Source of the DNA: Prostheceraeus crozeri
Lineage: Eukaryota; Platyhelminthes; Polycladida; Euryleptidae
DNA length: 64,000 nucleotides
Assembly: GCA_907163375.1 (NCBI GenBank)
Contig: CAJQUW010007460.1
Location: forward strand, 313,501-377,500
Direction of reading: 5' to 3'
Position 1 is the first letter of the stretch; each line of letters opens with the position of its first letter. This document shows positions 24,118 to 35,029 of this stretch, piece after piece. A program made the translations under genes and the position numbers. A model generated the notes under the pieces. It made no database searches, had not been told where the DNA came from, and was given only the letters and a program-made list of their open reading frames with translations.

Positions 24118-24660
24118 GTATGAATCATAGTATGAAACATACGTATGAAACAGTGTATGAATCATATGTATGAGTCATAGTATGAAAGGGTATGAAAATG
24201 TAACGCTGTATGTACATACATACCCCTTCATACGTATGAATCATACCCTAGCTATCCATACTATGAAACAGGGTATGAACCATCAGGGTATGTATTAACA
24301 GACTATGAAACAGGGCATGAATTAACAGGGTATGTATAAACAGTCTATGAAGCATACTATGAAACCGTGTATGAATCATACGCATGATTCATAGTATGAA
24401 AGGGTATGAAAATGTAACGCTATATGTACATACATACCCCTTCATATGTATGAATCATACCATAGCCATGCATACCATGAAGCAGTGTACGTGCAAATAG
24501 ACTATGAGACATTGTATGAATGAGTACCGGCATGTAGGTTCTGCTCATGTACACGGCTCAGGCTCTCATAGTATAAAGCATGGTATGAATCATAGTATAC
24601 CGGATTATCATTCACACCATGTTCGCATGAAAAGGTATGAAAATGTAACGATCTATACCA
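24118..24660. repeat. Inner element left subterminal array (GTATGA type)
   Basis: More than 30 variants of CATAGTATGAAAC and CATACGTATGAA occur in both orientations across about 540 bp, including a partly duplicated block (24170-24240 and 24390-24460, sharing GAAAGGGTATGAAAATGTAA). The same motif family fills the right end (33935-34195). In plant En/Spm such subterminal repeats are bound by the accessory protein TNPA; binding here by the BEN protein is inference. Confidence 0.85.
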
Positions 24661-24664
24661 ATAC

Positions 24665-26438
24665 TTTGATAACATGAAATATCCTAACTTGAAGGAAAAA
24701 GTCTCTACAAAAGTGAGAATATAGTCTGCTGAGATAAGAAATGAGATACGTGTAATTACTTTTTGTCATAACACATCAGACGTACCCACTCGTAAAAAAA
24801 TTGCTTAGCTTATACAATGAACCGTAGGAACAAAAAATTATCTGAAAATAAACAATGCAGACATTCAATTCAGCATGAGATGTTTAATGAAATTGGCATG
24901 CACTTTATAGAGGATATGTTTTTGACCAAGTGAAATCCTAAGAAATTGCCACCATATTGATATTATTGCAACCAAAATTTGTTTCACAGTTTGATATGAA
25001 ATTAACAACAAAGAAATAAAACAGAGAACGTTTTATAAAATTTCGTATGTATTGTAGTACTAAGTGAAAGACAATATCTCAGGTCAAAAATTGATAATAA
25101 TACAGTTTACTTTTAGATTCTTGCTAAATGTCATTGTCAGTGTTAGTCCGTTCTTTCTCAAAATATATTCCGAGTTTCCGACAATATGTGTGATGTTGAA
25201 AAAAAGGACATGTCAATACATAATGTATACAAGTACGTAAGCTTCAATGCATAATTCAGTAGGCTTCACAAATGATTATTTAATTAAGGGTAGTTCACGA
25301 AAAATGGTACTTTTATCGGGTCAACATTCAGTAATATTACAATATTTGTCGGGCTTCATTTATAGATAAAGTCTCTCAAAAAAGTTTCGGAAAGAGCCAA
25401 AACGATAAGTGTCAAAGAAGTTTTAGTAATTTCAGAAAATCTTACTTTCCCATCGATTCTTCTATCCTAATATATAACCATATTCCTACATCTGCTCTAT
25501 TTTTTAATATCTATCATAACCCATCCAAAACGCAAACTTGTGCCGCATGAAAAATAGCAGAGTGCATTAACAGTTAATTTTTAAGTGTGTTTCATGAAGT
25601 TTGACTTATTGTTTGATCAATATCACCAATCGTTTTGTCTCTTTCCAAAACTTACTTAAATCAGGAATGATAGGTACATTTCATTTGAAATCAAGATAAT
25701 GCGATTTGCGACTTGATTATGACAAAAAGTGCAATAAGCATAAGGACTTTTTGGACTATGTCAAAAAAACACTCAAGAAAAAGTCGAAACTTGATTTAAC
25801 GAACTAATTTATGGATTCTTAATCTAATCCGCACGACAGAAATTCGAAAATATCTTATAGATATAATCAACCTCTCAAAATGCACTCTTATGTAAATCTC
25901 AAATTATCTAAAACGAAATATAAAGCAGAAAATAATGGATAGCTGTTGAAAGGAGTATCACATAATGTAAATTAAATCTCAAAAACGTCATTCAAAATGT
26001 ATGACTATCAGAAACAGGCTACACTACTTGCTAAAAACTGCTTTCGATTTAGTCGGTTGATAATATCGTCGCAAGTAGGTCTAACGGTATTATATTTCTT
26101 TGTATGGACAACTCGCCTTCGGCTCGTTAAATATCACGTCCTAGCCGTCTATAAAAAGCAACATAAACTCTTGAGCTATCTATAGCTGTATAAAGTAATG
26201 TACTGAACGTAGTTAGGGGTTTGCTGTGTACATGAAGTTACAATAAAAAGCATTAATTGTGCTACATTCTATTGGCATGCAGTCTCTAAAAATTAGTGTA
26301 CTAGCAAAAGTATAAAAGTCTATCTCAAATTGAGACATTAAATTTCCTGACACAAAGATCAAAAATATAATCAGGGACTATATAAATGTTCAAAATTGCG
26401 TGTCTTACCAATGTATAACAATAATATGCAAGAATATA
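24665..26438. other. Inner element, AT-rich 3' region without genes
   Basis: About 1.8 kb between the left subterminal array and the 102-bp array. No coding motif or splice-bounded exon was seen. It is probably a non-coding spacer or 3' region of the transposon. Confidence 0.5.
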
Positions 26439-27530
26439 CTCATCGAAAACTGTAAAACAATTCATGATGATTAAACCAGCTAGGATTACTAACAAATATC
26501 AAAAGATCTATCTTGAATGCGTTTAAAGGTCAAGAAAATGCTCATCGAAAACTGTAAAACAATTCATTATGATTAAACCAGCTAGGATTACTAACAAATA
26601 TCAAAAAATCTATCTTGAATGCGTTTAAAGGTCAAGAAAATGCTCATCGAAAATTGTAAAACAATTCATTATGATTAAACCAGCTAGGATTACTAACAAA
26701 TATCAAAAAATCTATCTTGAATGCGTTTAAAGGTCAAGAAAATGCTCATCGAAAATTGTAGAACAATTCATTATGATTAAACCAGCTAGGATTACTAACA
26801 AATATCAAAAAATCTATCTTGAATGCGTTTAAAGGTCAAGAAAATGCTCATCGAAAACTGTAAAACAATTCATTATGATTAAACCAGCTAGGATTACTAA
26901 CAAATATCAAAAGATCTATCTTGAATGCGTTTAAAGGTCAAGAAAATGCTCATCGAAAATTGTAGAACAATTCATTATGATTAAACCAGCTAGGATTACT
27001 AACAAATATCAAAAAATCTATCTTGAATGCGTTTAAAGGTCAAGAAAATGTTCATCGAAAACTGTAAAACAATTCATTATGATTAAACCAGCTAGGATTA
27101 CTAACAAATATCAAAAAATCTATCTTGAATGCTTTTAAAGGTCAAGAAAATGCTCATCGAAAATTGTAGAACAATTCATTATGATTAAACCAGCTAGGAT
27201 TACTAACAAATATCAAAAGATCTATCTTGAATGCGTTTAAAGGTCAAGAAAATGCTCATCGAAAATTGTAGAACAATTCATTATGATTAAACCAGCTAGG
27301 ATTACTAACAAATATCAAAAAATCTATCTTGAATGCGTTTAAAGGTCAAGAAAATGCTCATCGAAAATTGTAGAACAATTCATTATGATTAAACCAGCTA
27401 GGATTACTAACAAATATCAAAAGATCTATCTTGAATGCGTTTAAAGGTCAAGAAAATGCTCATCGAAAATTGTAGAACAATTCATTATGATTAAACCAGC
27501 TAGGATTACTAACAATAAAATATCAAAAAT
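26439..27530. repeat. 102-bp tandem array, ~10.7 copies
   Basis: The marker CATCGAAAA recurs every 102 bp at 26441, 26543, 26645, 26747, 26849, 26951, 27053, 27155, 27257, 27359 and 27461. Copies differ at only a few sites (A/T after GAAAA, A/G in TGTARAAC, A/G in AAARATC), so expansion is recent. It lies 190 bp downstream of the BEN gene stop inside the inner element. There are no unique spacers, so it is a satellite-like array and not a CRISPR. Confidence 0.95.
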
Positions 27531-27720
27531 TGCATGAAAAATCGAAAAATGAAATACAATATTGATATAGGGATTGAGAACGGGACTGAATATATGAGGA
27601 AGCTGTCAAACTGAAATCTCGACAACATGCGTTAAAAATTACTCTTGAGCCAACTTAAACACTCTTCGTTTAGTCTTTATGGAAGCAAGGTTCTACAAGT
27701 CTGGTTAAGGAATCACTGTC

Positions 27721-30019
27721 TCAAGTTTGTCCATCCATATCACAATCCTTTTGTTCTACTTCCATTTGGGATGAAGCTTCTCCTTGACCAACACACGTTG
27801 TCTTCTTCATTCCCTTCTTTCTCTTTTGCCGCCGTGCTTCAATACATAGCTGTCGTGCGATGCCATTTATTTCTGATTTTTCAACCTCAGTGTCGAGGTT
27901 CAACGCTAGCTTCGCCATTTCTGAAAATGAAAAGTAAACAATTGTTTTAGTAGACATAAGTAAAAGCCTCTCCAAAGAAAATCATGAGGAAAAGTTGATT
28001 ATTTTCATCATTTATGGTGACAAGCAGGCGCGTACCTAGGATTTCTGTTCGGGGAGGGGTTGCCGTTTTGGATATTGACCTTAACATTTTGGAACTTGCA
28101 TGAACAGACTCAGATTTAGCTGAATGTGATTTGCCTATATTGATCAAGGACACTTGTGCTCAAATAACAATGAAATTTGTAAAACTGTTTTAAAAATGTA
28201 ATACGAGAAATACATAATTGTACATGTATATCTTTCATCCATATTAGCCCTCATTCAATAGTTATCGTTATAATGGATGAATAAAGCGGAAAATGATATT
28301 AAACAAATTCAATCTATTTATCGTAATCGAGAATCGAATCTCCTCGCATATTCATGCACAACGGAATTATACGACAGTTTTACGTCTTTGTGAACGGCCA
28401 AATGCGCAAATCCATTTGGTCGACTTTGGCCCATCATTGCTCGATGATGGGTTTTTAGCAATCGAAGCAGGTTGAAAGATCTGGGGTGACCAAAATAGTA
28501 GTCACAATTGTAATGATAATTCCCGACTAACACATTGGACTGAACAGTCAACTGAACAAAGTTGAACTTTTAACGAAAGCCAATATTTTACACATGCTCA
28601 CCAGTCACTATGTCATGAAATAGCCAAGGTTCTCCCTTTATCATACTACCTAGAATTTCGGGGGGGGGGATGCATCCCCTACTACCCTTCGGTACGCCAC
28701 TGGTGACAAGTCTCTTATAAAATGTCCGAGGATACATTCTGAATTTATACGAATAAAACAATAAGGGGAAGATGTTTTCTCACATTGATTTTGACAACGA
28801 AGTGGTGACAATAATATGCTATTACGGTAACCCTTATATTTCAAAACAGCAAAAGAATTCTTGTTTCATGACCAATAGTACTGCGTAATGACAATAAGCA
28901 AAAACAATTACCTCTCACTGAGTCCAATTTATCGAAGTTAAGAGGTGGTTTGCCACCACCCCCGGCGGGCGTACCGTGGGCCAATTCCTCGGGCAAGAAA
29001 ATCTCATGCATGGCTGTGCGAATGGCTTTGCTCCTTGATTCCCTTTTCATGTTGGCAACACATTTGCCAGAGAACGTATGCTCCCCAATCGTTGTTCCTT
29101 GTTGTGAGAACCTTTGATGGGTTGGTCTATTGGTTGCCTCAGATAGTGTCTGAGACGCCGAAGCAAGAACTCCCATCGTCTGGACCGACGCCCGCTCTAA
29201 ATCCTCGGTAACTCCCACCAAACGATTGATCAAAGAATCCATATCTTAAAAACAAAATCACAAATAGAAATCGGTCAAATTGATTATTGAAATAAATATT
29301 TCTTACCACCAGCTTTTCTGACAAGCGACTTCTCTTCTAATAATTTCTGCTGCAGTAGCTCCTTCTGTTTTCTTTCTGCCTCGTATTTATCTTGCCATGA
29401 TTTGCAATCCAAGCAAGGTAGAGGAGTATCAACCATTTGGCCTGGAAAAGTCAGAGTGTAGAAGAAAGTCAATATATGCTGAATGTAGAATAATCGCAAT
29501 ATACGTCAGAGCAATATATGTCAGATACATTTTACATGCATGAGATCCAATTAACTATTCCAAGTTAATGAAGCATAACCACAAAATGTATTTTCATAAC
29601 TACAGATAAATAAGAATTCGCTGGAAACGCGCTTTACAAATCATAATGATGAATTTTCGAAATTGTTCTTTGCGCAGGGAAAATGAGGTGAAGAAATAAT
29701 GATGACTTATAATTATAACAATATCTTGATAATTTGACGTTTAATAAAATTATGTATTTACCCTTTGTTATTAATCGGTTAGTCTGTACTCACTTTCATC
29801 GCTTGCTTCGGCTCTATTTCCCTGAAGACATTTCTTCGTGAACTCCGTCGCGGCTTTGTGGGTAGCAAACGGCGAATGGCGCATTGCCTTCGCCATGTAT
29901 GTTTTCCCGCATTTGCTTGGTTTCACCATCCATCCTTCCCTGTCTTTCACCGACACCTGGCTTTCTTTAACTACTGCCAATTGCCCAGTACCCTTATATT
30001 TGACCACATAGAAAGACAT
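27721..30019 (-). CDS. BEN-domain accessory protein of the inner transposon (4 exons, 297 aa)
   Basis: My gene model is exons 30019-29794, 29441-29307, 29244-28912 and 27920-27721 (894 nt with stop). All introns begin GT, end AG and are in phase 1. Residues 1-75 (MSFYVVKYKGTGQLAVVKES...GWMVKPSKCGKTYMAKAMR) form a small N-terminal domain seen before BEN domains in many invertebrate proteins. Residues 88-115 form a coiled coil (WQDKYEAERKQKELLQQKLL). Residues about 190-265 are the BEN domain: SKAIRTAMHEIFLPEELAHG, GGGGKPPLNFDKLDSV, LCIEARRQKRKKG, ending in a basic patch. It starts 53 bp after the transposase stop, so both may share a promoter by alternative splicing. The likely role, inferred, is DNA binding at the element's end repeats. 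A hAT MITE sits in intron 3. Confidence 0.82.
28025..28702. mobile_element. hAT-type MITE in BEN intron 3 (678 bp)
   Basis: The ends read CAGGCGCGTACC (left) and CAGTGGCGTACC (right, inward). They are flanked by a perfect 8-bp duplication GTGACAAG (28017-28024 and 28703-28710). It has no coding capacity; G-rich runs lie just inside each end. Ends and duplication length fit a non-autonomous hAT. Without it the host intron would be about 0.3 kb, so the insertion is younger than the surrounding transposon. Confidence 0.88.
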
Positions 30020-30072
30020 ATCTGCAAATCGGAGGAGAATTTGATCTTGGTGTGATTATATCAATTTGCTGA

Positions 30073-32880
30073 TTACTGATTTACATAAAAATTTGGATAA
30101 CTGATGATAAAATTGTTGACTTTGACGAGACTATTACGAATATTCGAAGGACTAACACTGACAATGGTATTGTCTTTTCTAACTAACTGTCGGATATGAT
30201 CAGCTGCGAGGTAATGTTCAGGATGAGGTATCCTAAGGCGAGATGCTGGAGATCGAGAATTCCTTGCTAGTATCAACTCATTACAGAAGAGAGAAACAGT
30301 ACTATGGGAAGAACAGACATTAATCCCGCATGCACAATCTGTTTTCACGATAATATTTTGTACCTCATAGGCTATGCGACCGGAATCACTGTCACTGGGA
30401 ATGAAGGCATCAATGAGACTATCATTGCGTTGACGACCCTTGAACTTGTAGTCTGCAGTATGACACAAAACACCTCGGGTTTTCATTCGCATGCAACTTG
30501 ACAGTTTCCCCTTTAACCCATGCAGCTCAGTAATCCGCAAAACCTTAACTGGACCGAATATTATTGCTTCAACTCGAGACAAGTAAATCCCCACTTCTTG
30601 TTGTTTACTTATTTTCGCAAGCAGTCCCTCTGAAATCTTGGATTGCAAGGATCTTAACCCCAATTGCTCTTGTGTTATATTGGCCAATTGCATGTGGACT
30701 TTCTGGGTTCCTTTAACGCTTTTCTTGATTTTGAAATGTTGTGCTTCAAATTGTGAAGTGGAAAATGCAGCAAGTGGACCGAACCGCTTCACTGCAGCAG
30801 CTAGATGTTCAGTGACTTGGTACAAATTGTAAGTCATATTGGAGACACCATAGAGTTCCTCATATAATCTTCCGAAAACTCTCAAAGTTTTTCCAGCTTT
30901 CAGCAAATCAGATGGCCAAATATCATTTTCACTCAACACGAAACTGGCACTGGATAATAAAAGAAAATGATTATAGAATCTATAAGAAAGAATATTTCTA
31001 AGCACTACCGGACCATAATACAGAAGAAAATTTTCAAATTCGTGTCCTCGGAAATGTTTTCTTTCAGCTAAGGTTCGTGGAGATCGTTTGATGGATGATG
31101 GCACACTGATGGTGGCTATTTTATCATCTATTTCATTGATCCTATCACCAATATACCAAGGTTGCCCATTGTTTTCGCGGTCTAGCCACAAACTCAACAT
31201 ACGTTTCATAACTCCAAGATGTAGCTGATGCAATGGGTCAGGTGGAGCGTCAGCGATGTAATCAAATCCCGATAAGGAAAAGAGACAACTTTTACCGAGC
31301 ACACCATCGATATGGGTACCATCGCCATTTCGCACGTGATTGGCGATTAACAATGTTTCTGCCATCGTTCGCAATGGATGAGGGTCTTCGGTAAACGGAT
31401 AGACGTTAGTGAATCCCCGTCCTTTCCTAATACGTTTGCCAGGATGGTGGCATGCTCCACACCCGAATGATCCGTTGAATTGTTGAATGCACTGCAAATC
31501 GGCTTTTTGCACTGCATCAAAGCAACCCAGTATTGGGTGAAAACGTACGGAATGATCCTTCCACCTAATGCCTGGATCCACTAGTCCATTCAAACTATTT
31601 ATCAGCGGTTGCAAAAAGCACTTAGAAACAGTCTTTCCTGTTCCGTACCAAATGCCAAGACACAAAATTTCATTTTTTTTCACTTTGTTAGGGAATTCGT
31701 TGATCTTCAGATAAACGGGGGTCGCTTGGTACTTAGATGTCCTGAAAAACTGTAAAGCATCCATACCCCATGTATACGACAAATGAATAGCCTCATCCCC
31801 ACTATGATTCAAAATAAACTCTTTGTGACGCTCTCCATCGAGCAAGCTTCGTATCACTGCATCATCTCTAAGTCTTGTCGACCGCAACTGTTCATCTGTC
31901 AAGTGAGGGAATCGGTTGAGCAGATCTTCAAGTTGACTGGCTATGTTAAATTCAACAAAAGTACCATCGAGATTTTGTTCACTGCTTGGGAGGTTCTGAT
32001 TGCATTCATCACACGACCGAACATGCCTAACACTCTCCAGATTGCCAATATATTTGAAGCATGAGGGGCAGAATCTATGATATGTGACGAAGTCCTGCTG
32101 TCTTAGTAGTTTGAACAAATTGTACTTTGAACTAATAACACGGCTACCACTAGGACAGAGTAATCTAATCAAATTTAGAAGTGAATCAACGCTTTCTTCC
32201 TTTGTTTCAGATTCCATTATATAATATAATATGAGAACAGCACTCTCCATTTCTGAAATACTACTTCCCTCATATAAAGGCAAGTCTAGAGGAGCTGATG
32301 TTGGTGGCCTACCACTTCTAGGTAGAAGATTGACAGCCACTCGATTATCGACCAGTTCATCCGTTGTAGCGACATCTTCATACCCAGACCCCACATGACC
32401 TCGTCCAACCTCATCATCCGTTGCTTGCATATCATCGTTTTCTTCATACCCAGACCCCACATGACCTCGTCCAACCTCATCATCCGTTGCTTGCATATCA
32501 TCGTTTTCTTCATACCCAGACCCCACATGACCTCGTCCAACCTCACTGTCCGTTGCTTGCATATCATCGTTTTCTTCATACCCAGACCCAACATGACCTC
32601 GCTCAACCTCATCATCCGTTGCTTGCATATCGTCGTTTTCTTCATACCCAGACCCAACATGACCTCGTCCAACCTCACTGTCCGTTGCTTGACTTTCCTC
32701 ATCATGCCCTCGTTCAACTTCATGACCTACTTCCAAATTCCTGCCAACTTCCTCTCCAGAACCCTGTCTCTCTATACCTTCGTTAAGTACTTGTAGAACC
32801 ATACTCCGCCATCTTTGTCTTTCTCGGTGTCGTCTTACTCTATCTCTAACCAATAAGCGTTGACGTTCTTTTTTTTCCAT
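30073..32880 (-). CDS. Inner CACTA-like transposase, 935 aa, uninterrupted
   Basis: It starts at ATG 32880. Residues 1-26 are strongly basic. About 64-175 hold five acidic repeats of 24 residues (GRGHVGSGYEENDDMQATD). C271, C274, C290 and C293 form a CxxC-x15-CxxC zinc ribbon. The catalytic core resembles the TNP2/Transposase_21 type: WGMDALQFFRTSKYQATPVY with D374, then KADLQCIQQFNGSFGCGACH with D461 and a second Cys/His cluster, DPLHQLHLGVMKRMLSLWL at about 548-566, MTYNLYQVTEHL, and AAFSTSQFEAQHF with E712. The D/D/E choice is by motif resemblance. The enzyme would cut and paste the element by its CCCG termini in the nucleus. Length and open frame suggest a potentially active protein. No introns are required. 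Confidence 0.9.
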   Translation of the reverse strand: MEKKERQRLLVRDRVRRHRERQRWRSMVLQVLNEGIERQGSGEEVGRNLEVGHEVERGHDEESQATDSEVGRGHVGSGYEENDDMQATDDEVERGHVGSGYEENDDMQATDSEVGRGHVGSGYEENDDMQATDDEVGRGHVGSGYEENDDMQATDDEVGRGHVGSGYEDVATTDELVDNRVAVNLLPRSGRPPTSAPLDLPLYEGSSISEMESAVLILYYIMESETKEESVDSLLNLIRLLCPSGSRVISSKYNLFKLLRQQDFVTYHRFCPSCFKYIGNLESVRHVRSCDECNQNLPSSEQNLDGTFVEFNIASQLEDLLNRFPHLTDEQLRSTRLRDDAVIRSLLDGERHKEFILNHSGDEAIHLSYTWGMDALQFFRTSKYQATPVYLKINEFPNKVKKNEILCLGIWYGTGKTVSKCFLQPLINSLNGLVDPGIRWKDHSVRFHPILGCFDAVQKADLQCIQQFNGSFGCGACHHPGKRIRKGRGFTNVYPFTEDPHPLRTMAETLLIANHVRNGDGTHIDGVLGKSCLFSLSGFDYIADAPPDPLHQLHLGVMKRMLSLWLDRENNGQPWYIGDRINEIDDKIATISVPSSIKRSPRTLAERKHFRGHEFENFLLYYGPVVLRNILSYRFYNHFLLLSSASFVLSENDIWPSDLLKAGKTLRVFGRLYEELYGVSNMTYNLYQVTEHLAAAVKRFGPLAAFSTSQFEAQHFKIKKSVKGTQKVHMQLANITQEQLGLRSLQSKISEGLLAKISKQQEVGIYLSRVEAIIFGPVKVLRITELHGLKGKLSSCMRMKTRGVLCHTADYKFKGRQRNDSLIDAFIPSDSDSGRIAYEVQNIIVKTDCACGINVCSSHSTVSLFCNELILARNSRSPASRLRIPHPEHYLAADHIRQLVRKDNTIVSVSPSNIRNSLVKVNNFIISYPNFYVNQ
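32375..32690 (-). repeat. 72-bp coding tandem repeat in the transposase
   Basis: Within codons about 64-168 the 72-bp unit repeats nearly five times and encodes the acidic 24-residue unit with GSGYEENDDMQATD. Copies are almost identical, a mark of recent slippage or unequal exchange. The outer transposase has its own, unrelated acidic repeat at the same position. Confidence 0.9.
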
Positions 32881-33934
32881 GTAGATGCTGTCGATATCTG
32901 TAATGCAAATAGAATGGCATTATCATCGCATACTAGTGTGTGCTCGAAGAATTTTCAAATTTTCTTCAGATTTCTTATATAATATTCAGGGAAAGTGAAA
33001 GCGAGGTGTGAGAGTCGATGATACAGAACAATTTTGAAAACATGTATCAGATCAATTTTATCGTAATAATGATTTTACAATAAAAATACAATGTTCATAC
33101 AGTGATGTCTCCGAGATTATGTTGTGTGCAATATTTATAATATGGTGGCAATTTGAGAATAATCATACGTTAAGTACATTACTGATTAATAACATCGAAT
33201 TGGAAAAAATGAAATTGTATCATGTTTACTAATGTAGTATATAATTCTGAATTCATCATATGGCATCACTTTATAGCATCCACATGTCTTTGTTGACATC
33301 GCCCGTTTGAATAGCTCAGTCTCAATCAAAGACTGTTCCAGAGGAAAATTCTGAAAAAGATAAAGCATTAGCAAACTGGGGATTCATTGGCTCCCCCTTC
33401 CTGTAATGGTAGAGGCATAATGAATTGGACAATCGATAAGAAAATTGATTCATAGAATATTCACAAAAAAGGTGGAATCGAAGGTTGGTCTGGTGAGCAA
33501 TGTGAAAACATTGCACGTCAGACAGAATGGATTTTTAAAAAATCAAACATGAATAATAAATGTCATTCACACGAAAGAAATTACAAATGAGTACGTCATC
33601 GTTAAGACGTAAAACGACACATTAACTGGGCAAAGTGTCGATTTAACCTAGTTATATTAATGTAACCCTGATGTCTAGATAACTGATTGATCACCAGCAT
33701 CATTGGATCTGGGTAGAGAGTCGCATCATAATGGAAAATCTGATATGCTTTTTTTAAAACCAGGTTAGGAAATAATGTTCGTAAAAATACAACTGCAAGC
33801 TAAGCAGATCACATGATAAAAATTCTAATGATAATAATAACACTGAAAATGACCAGAGCGACATGGTATACATGAATATTTGACAATTATCTATCTGTAC
33901 CATGCGTCATAAAAACATGATGTACTCCATATCA
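32881..33934 (-). other. Inner element leader between right terminal array and transposase
   Basis: About 1 kb of AT-rich DNA with no coding motif. It should contain the promoter and any 5' exon of the transposon transcript, but I cannot point to a specific box. Confidence 0.45.
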
Positions 33935-34195
33935 TATGAATGAAACAGATGGCTACATACTATGTTTCACAGTATGTCTTATCATACGCATGAACAAGTC
34001 AGATGGCAACATACTATGTTCCATAGTATGTCTTATCATACGCATGAACAAGTCAGATGGCAACATACTATGTTCCATAGTATGTCTGATCATACGTATG
34101 TGCAAGTCAGATGGTAACATACTCTGTTTCATAGTATGTCTGATCGCACGTATGAACATTCAGATGGTTTCATACTATGTTTCATACCAATTTAT
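33935..34195. repeat. Inner element right subterminal array
   Basis: Four units of about 60 bp repeat CAGATGGCAACATACTATG, then ATAGTATGTCT(T/G)ATCATACG. Each holds an inverted pair of CATAGTATG/CATACTATG. The motif is that of the left array (24118-24660), but the longer unit is specific to this end. The array adjoins the terminal repeat at 34206. Confidence 0.88.
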
Positions 34196-34206
34196 TTCTG
34201 TACGGG

Positions 34207-34749
34207 CGAAGTTTGCAACTTATATGTAGTGCGCGGTAGTCGAGAATCAGGTATGAGCATGTGCAACAAATCAAGCAGACTCGTTGTTTGAAGTTTAGTT
34301 AGCTTGGCATCGGAAACAAACTGATTAACTGCGCTAACAGCTTCTCCAGTGGTAATACTAGAGCCATTACAGAAGGGTAAATCAGAATCATTTGGGTATC
34401 CATTTGCTGGCCTCTCCGGATCTTCAGTATCATCATTCTCTACAGTCATGTCTAAGTCTTCGGTTTCGTTATCGGTAGTCAAGTCTAAGTCTTCGGTTTC
34501 ACTATCGGCAGTCAAGTCTAAGTCTTCGGTTTCACTATCGGCAGTCAAGTCTAAGTCTTCGGTTTCATTATCGGCAGTCAAGTCGAAGTCTTCGGTTTCA
34601 TTATCGGCAGTCAAGTCTAAGGTTTCGATGTTGTTGGGGTCTTCATTTATATCTTGCACTGGTCTTGCACTTTGTATTCGTACAGTGCGATTTCCATGCC
34701 TTAACCGATAAAGCTTCATATAATTCCGAAAATAATTTCTTCGGTCCAT
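34207..34749 (-). pseudogene. Outer transposase N-terminus, split by the inner element
   Basis: An ATG at 34749 opens MDRRNYFRNYMKLYRLRHGN, a basic start like the inner transposase. Six acidic repeats of 11 residues (DLTADNETEDL type, 34440-34640) follow. Then comes SLLDLLHMLIPDSRLP..YKL, matching SLLNLIRLLCPSG..YNLFKL of the inner protein (about residues 232-257). The frame meets the CG duplication and the inner element's terminus at 34206. Its continuation is at 24097-24032. The gene is therefore disrupted, and most of the catalytic part is also missing from the outer element. Confidence 0.8.
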
Positions 34750-35029
34750 GTTGTATGATGCTGAAACAAATTACGATTACTAAATTTTTATCCAATAAAA
34801 TAATTTCATTCAATTCATTGATCATCTAAAGTCAACGTTAATGTAGCACATGTACATTCTTTAGCAAAATTAATGTTGCAACGAGACAGCATAACAAATA
34901 CATGCATATAGATGTAACAGAAATTATGCCAGAGGGTATAACTGACATATTCCAAAACGTCCTTTGCACGGGAGGTTCATAATTGTACAGCAAAATATAA
35001 AATCCAATTACTCACACAAATTACGCCAC

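Larger units (their letters stand above)
24100..34206 (-). mobile_element. Inner CACTA/EnSpm-like transposon, apparently intact (10.1 kb)
   Basis: Both ends read CCCGTACAGAAA inward, then a closely matching stretch TGGTATGAA(T/A)CATAG to about 45 bp. CG flanks each end (24098-24099 and 34207-34208) as a 2-bp duplication. Contents on the minus strand: a leader (33934-32881), a 935-codon transposase (32880-30073), a four-exon BEN gene (30019-27721) beginning 53 bp after the transposase stop, a 102-bp tandem array, and subterminal arrays at both ends. Uninterrupted ORFs, coherent splice sites and near-identical tandem copies imply recent insertion. Superfamily placement rests on transposase motifs, terminal architecture and the short duplication. 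Confidence 0.88.

Noticed and set aside
24118-24660. GTATGA-rich array as a microsatellite or CRISPR
   Set aside because: Irregular spacing, both orientations, and a partner array at the other transposon end make it a subterminal repeat zone.
26439-27530. Regular array that could be mistaken for a CRISPR
   Set aside because: The whole 102-bp unit repeats with no unique spacers, and the genome is eukaryotic.
32395-32796. Repetitive plus-strand frames opposite the transposase
   Set aside because: They mirror the 72-bp repeats of the transposase on the other strand.
30073-32880. Domesticated host gene instead of a transposase
   Set aside because: It lies between matched terminal repeats with a 2-bp duplication and beside its own subterminal arrays, so an element gene is the simpler reading.
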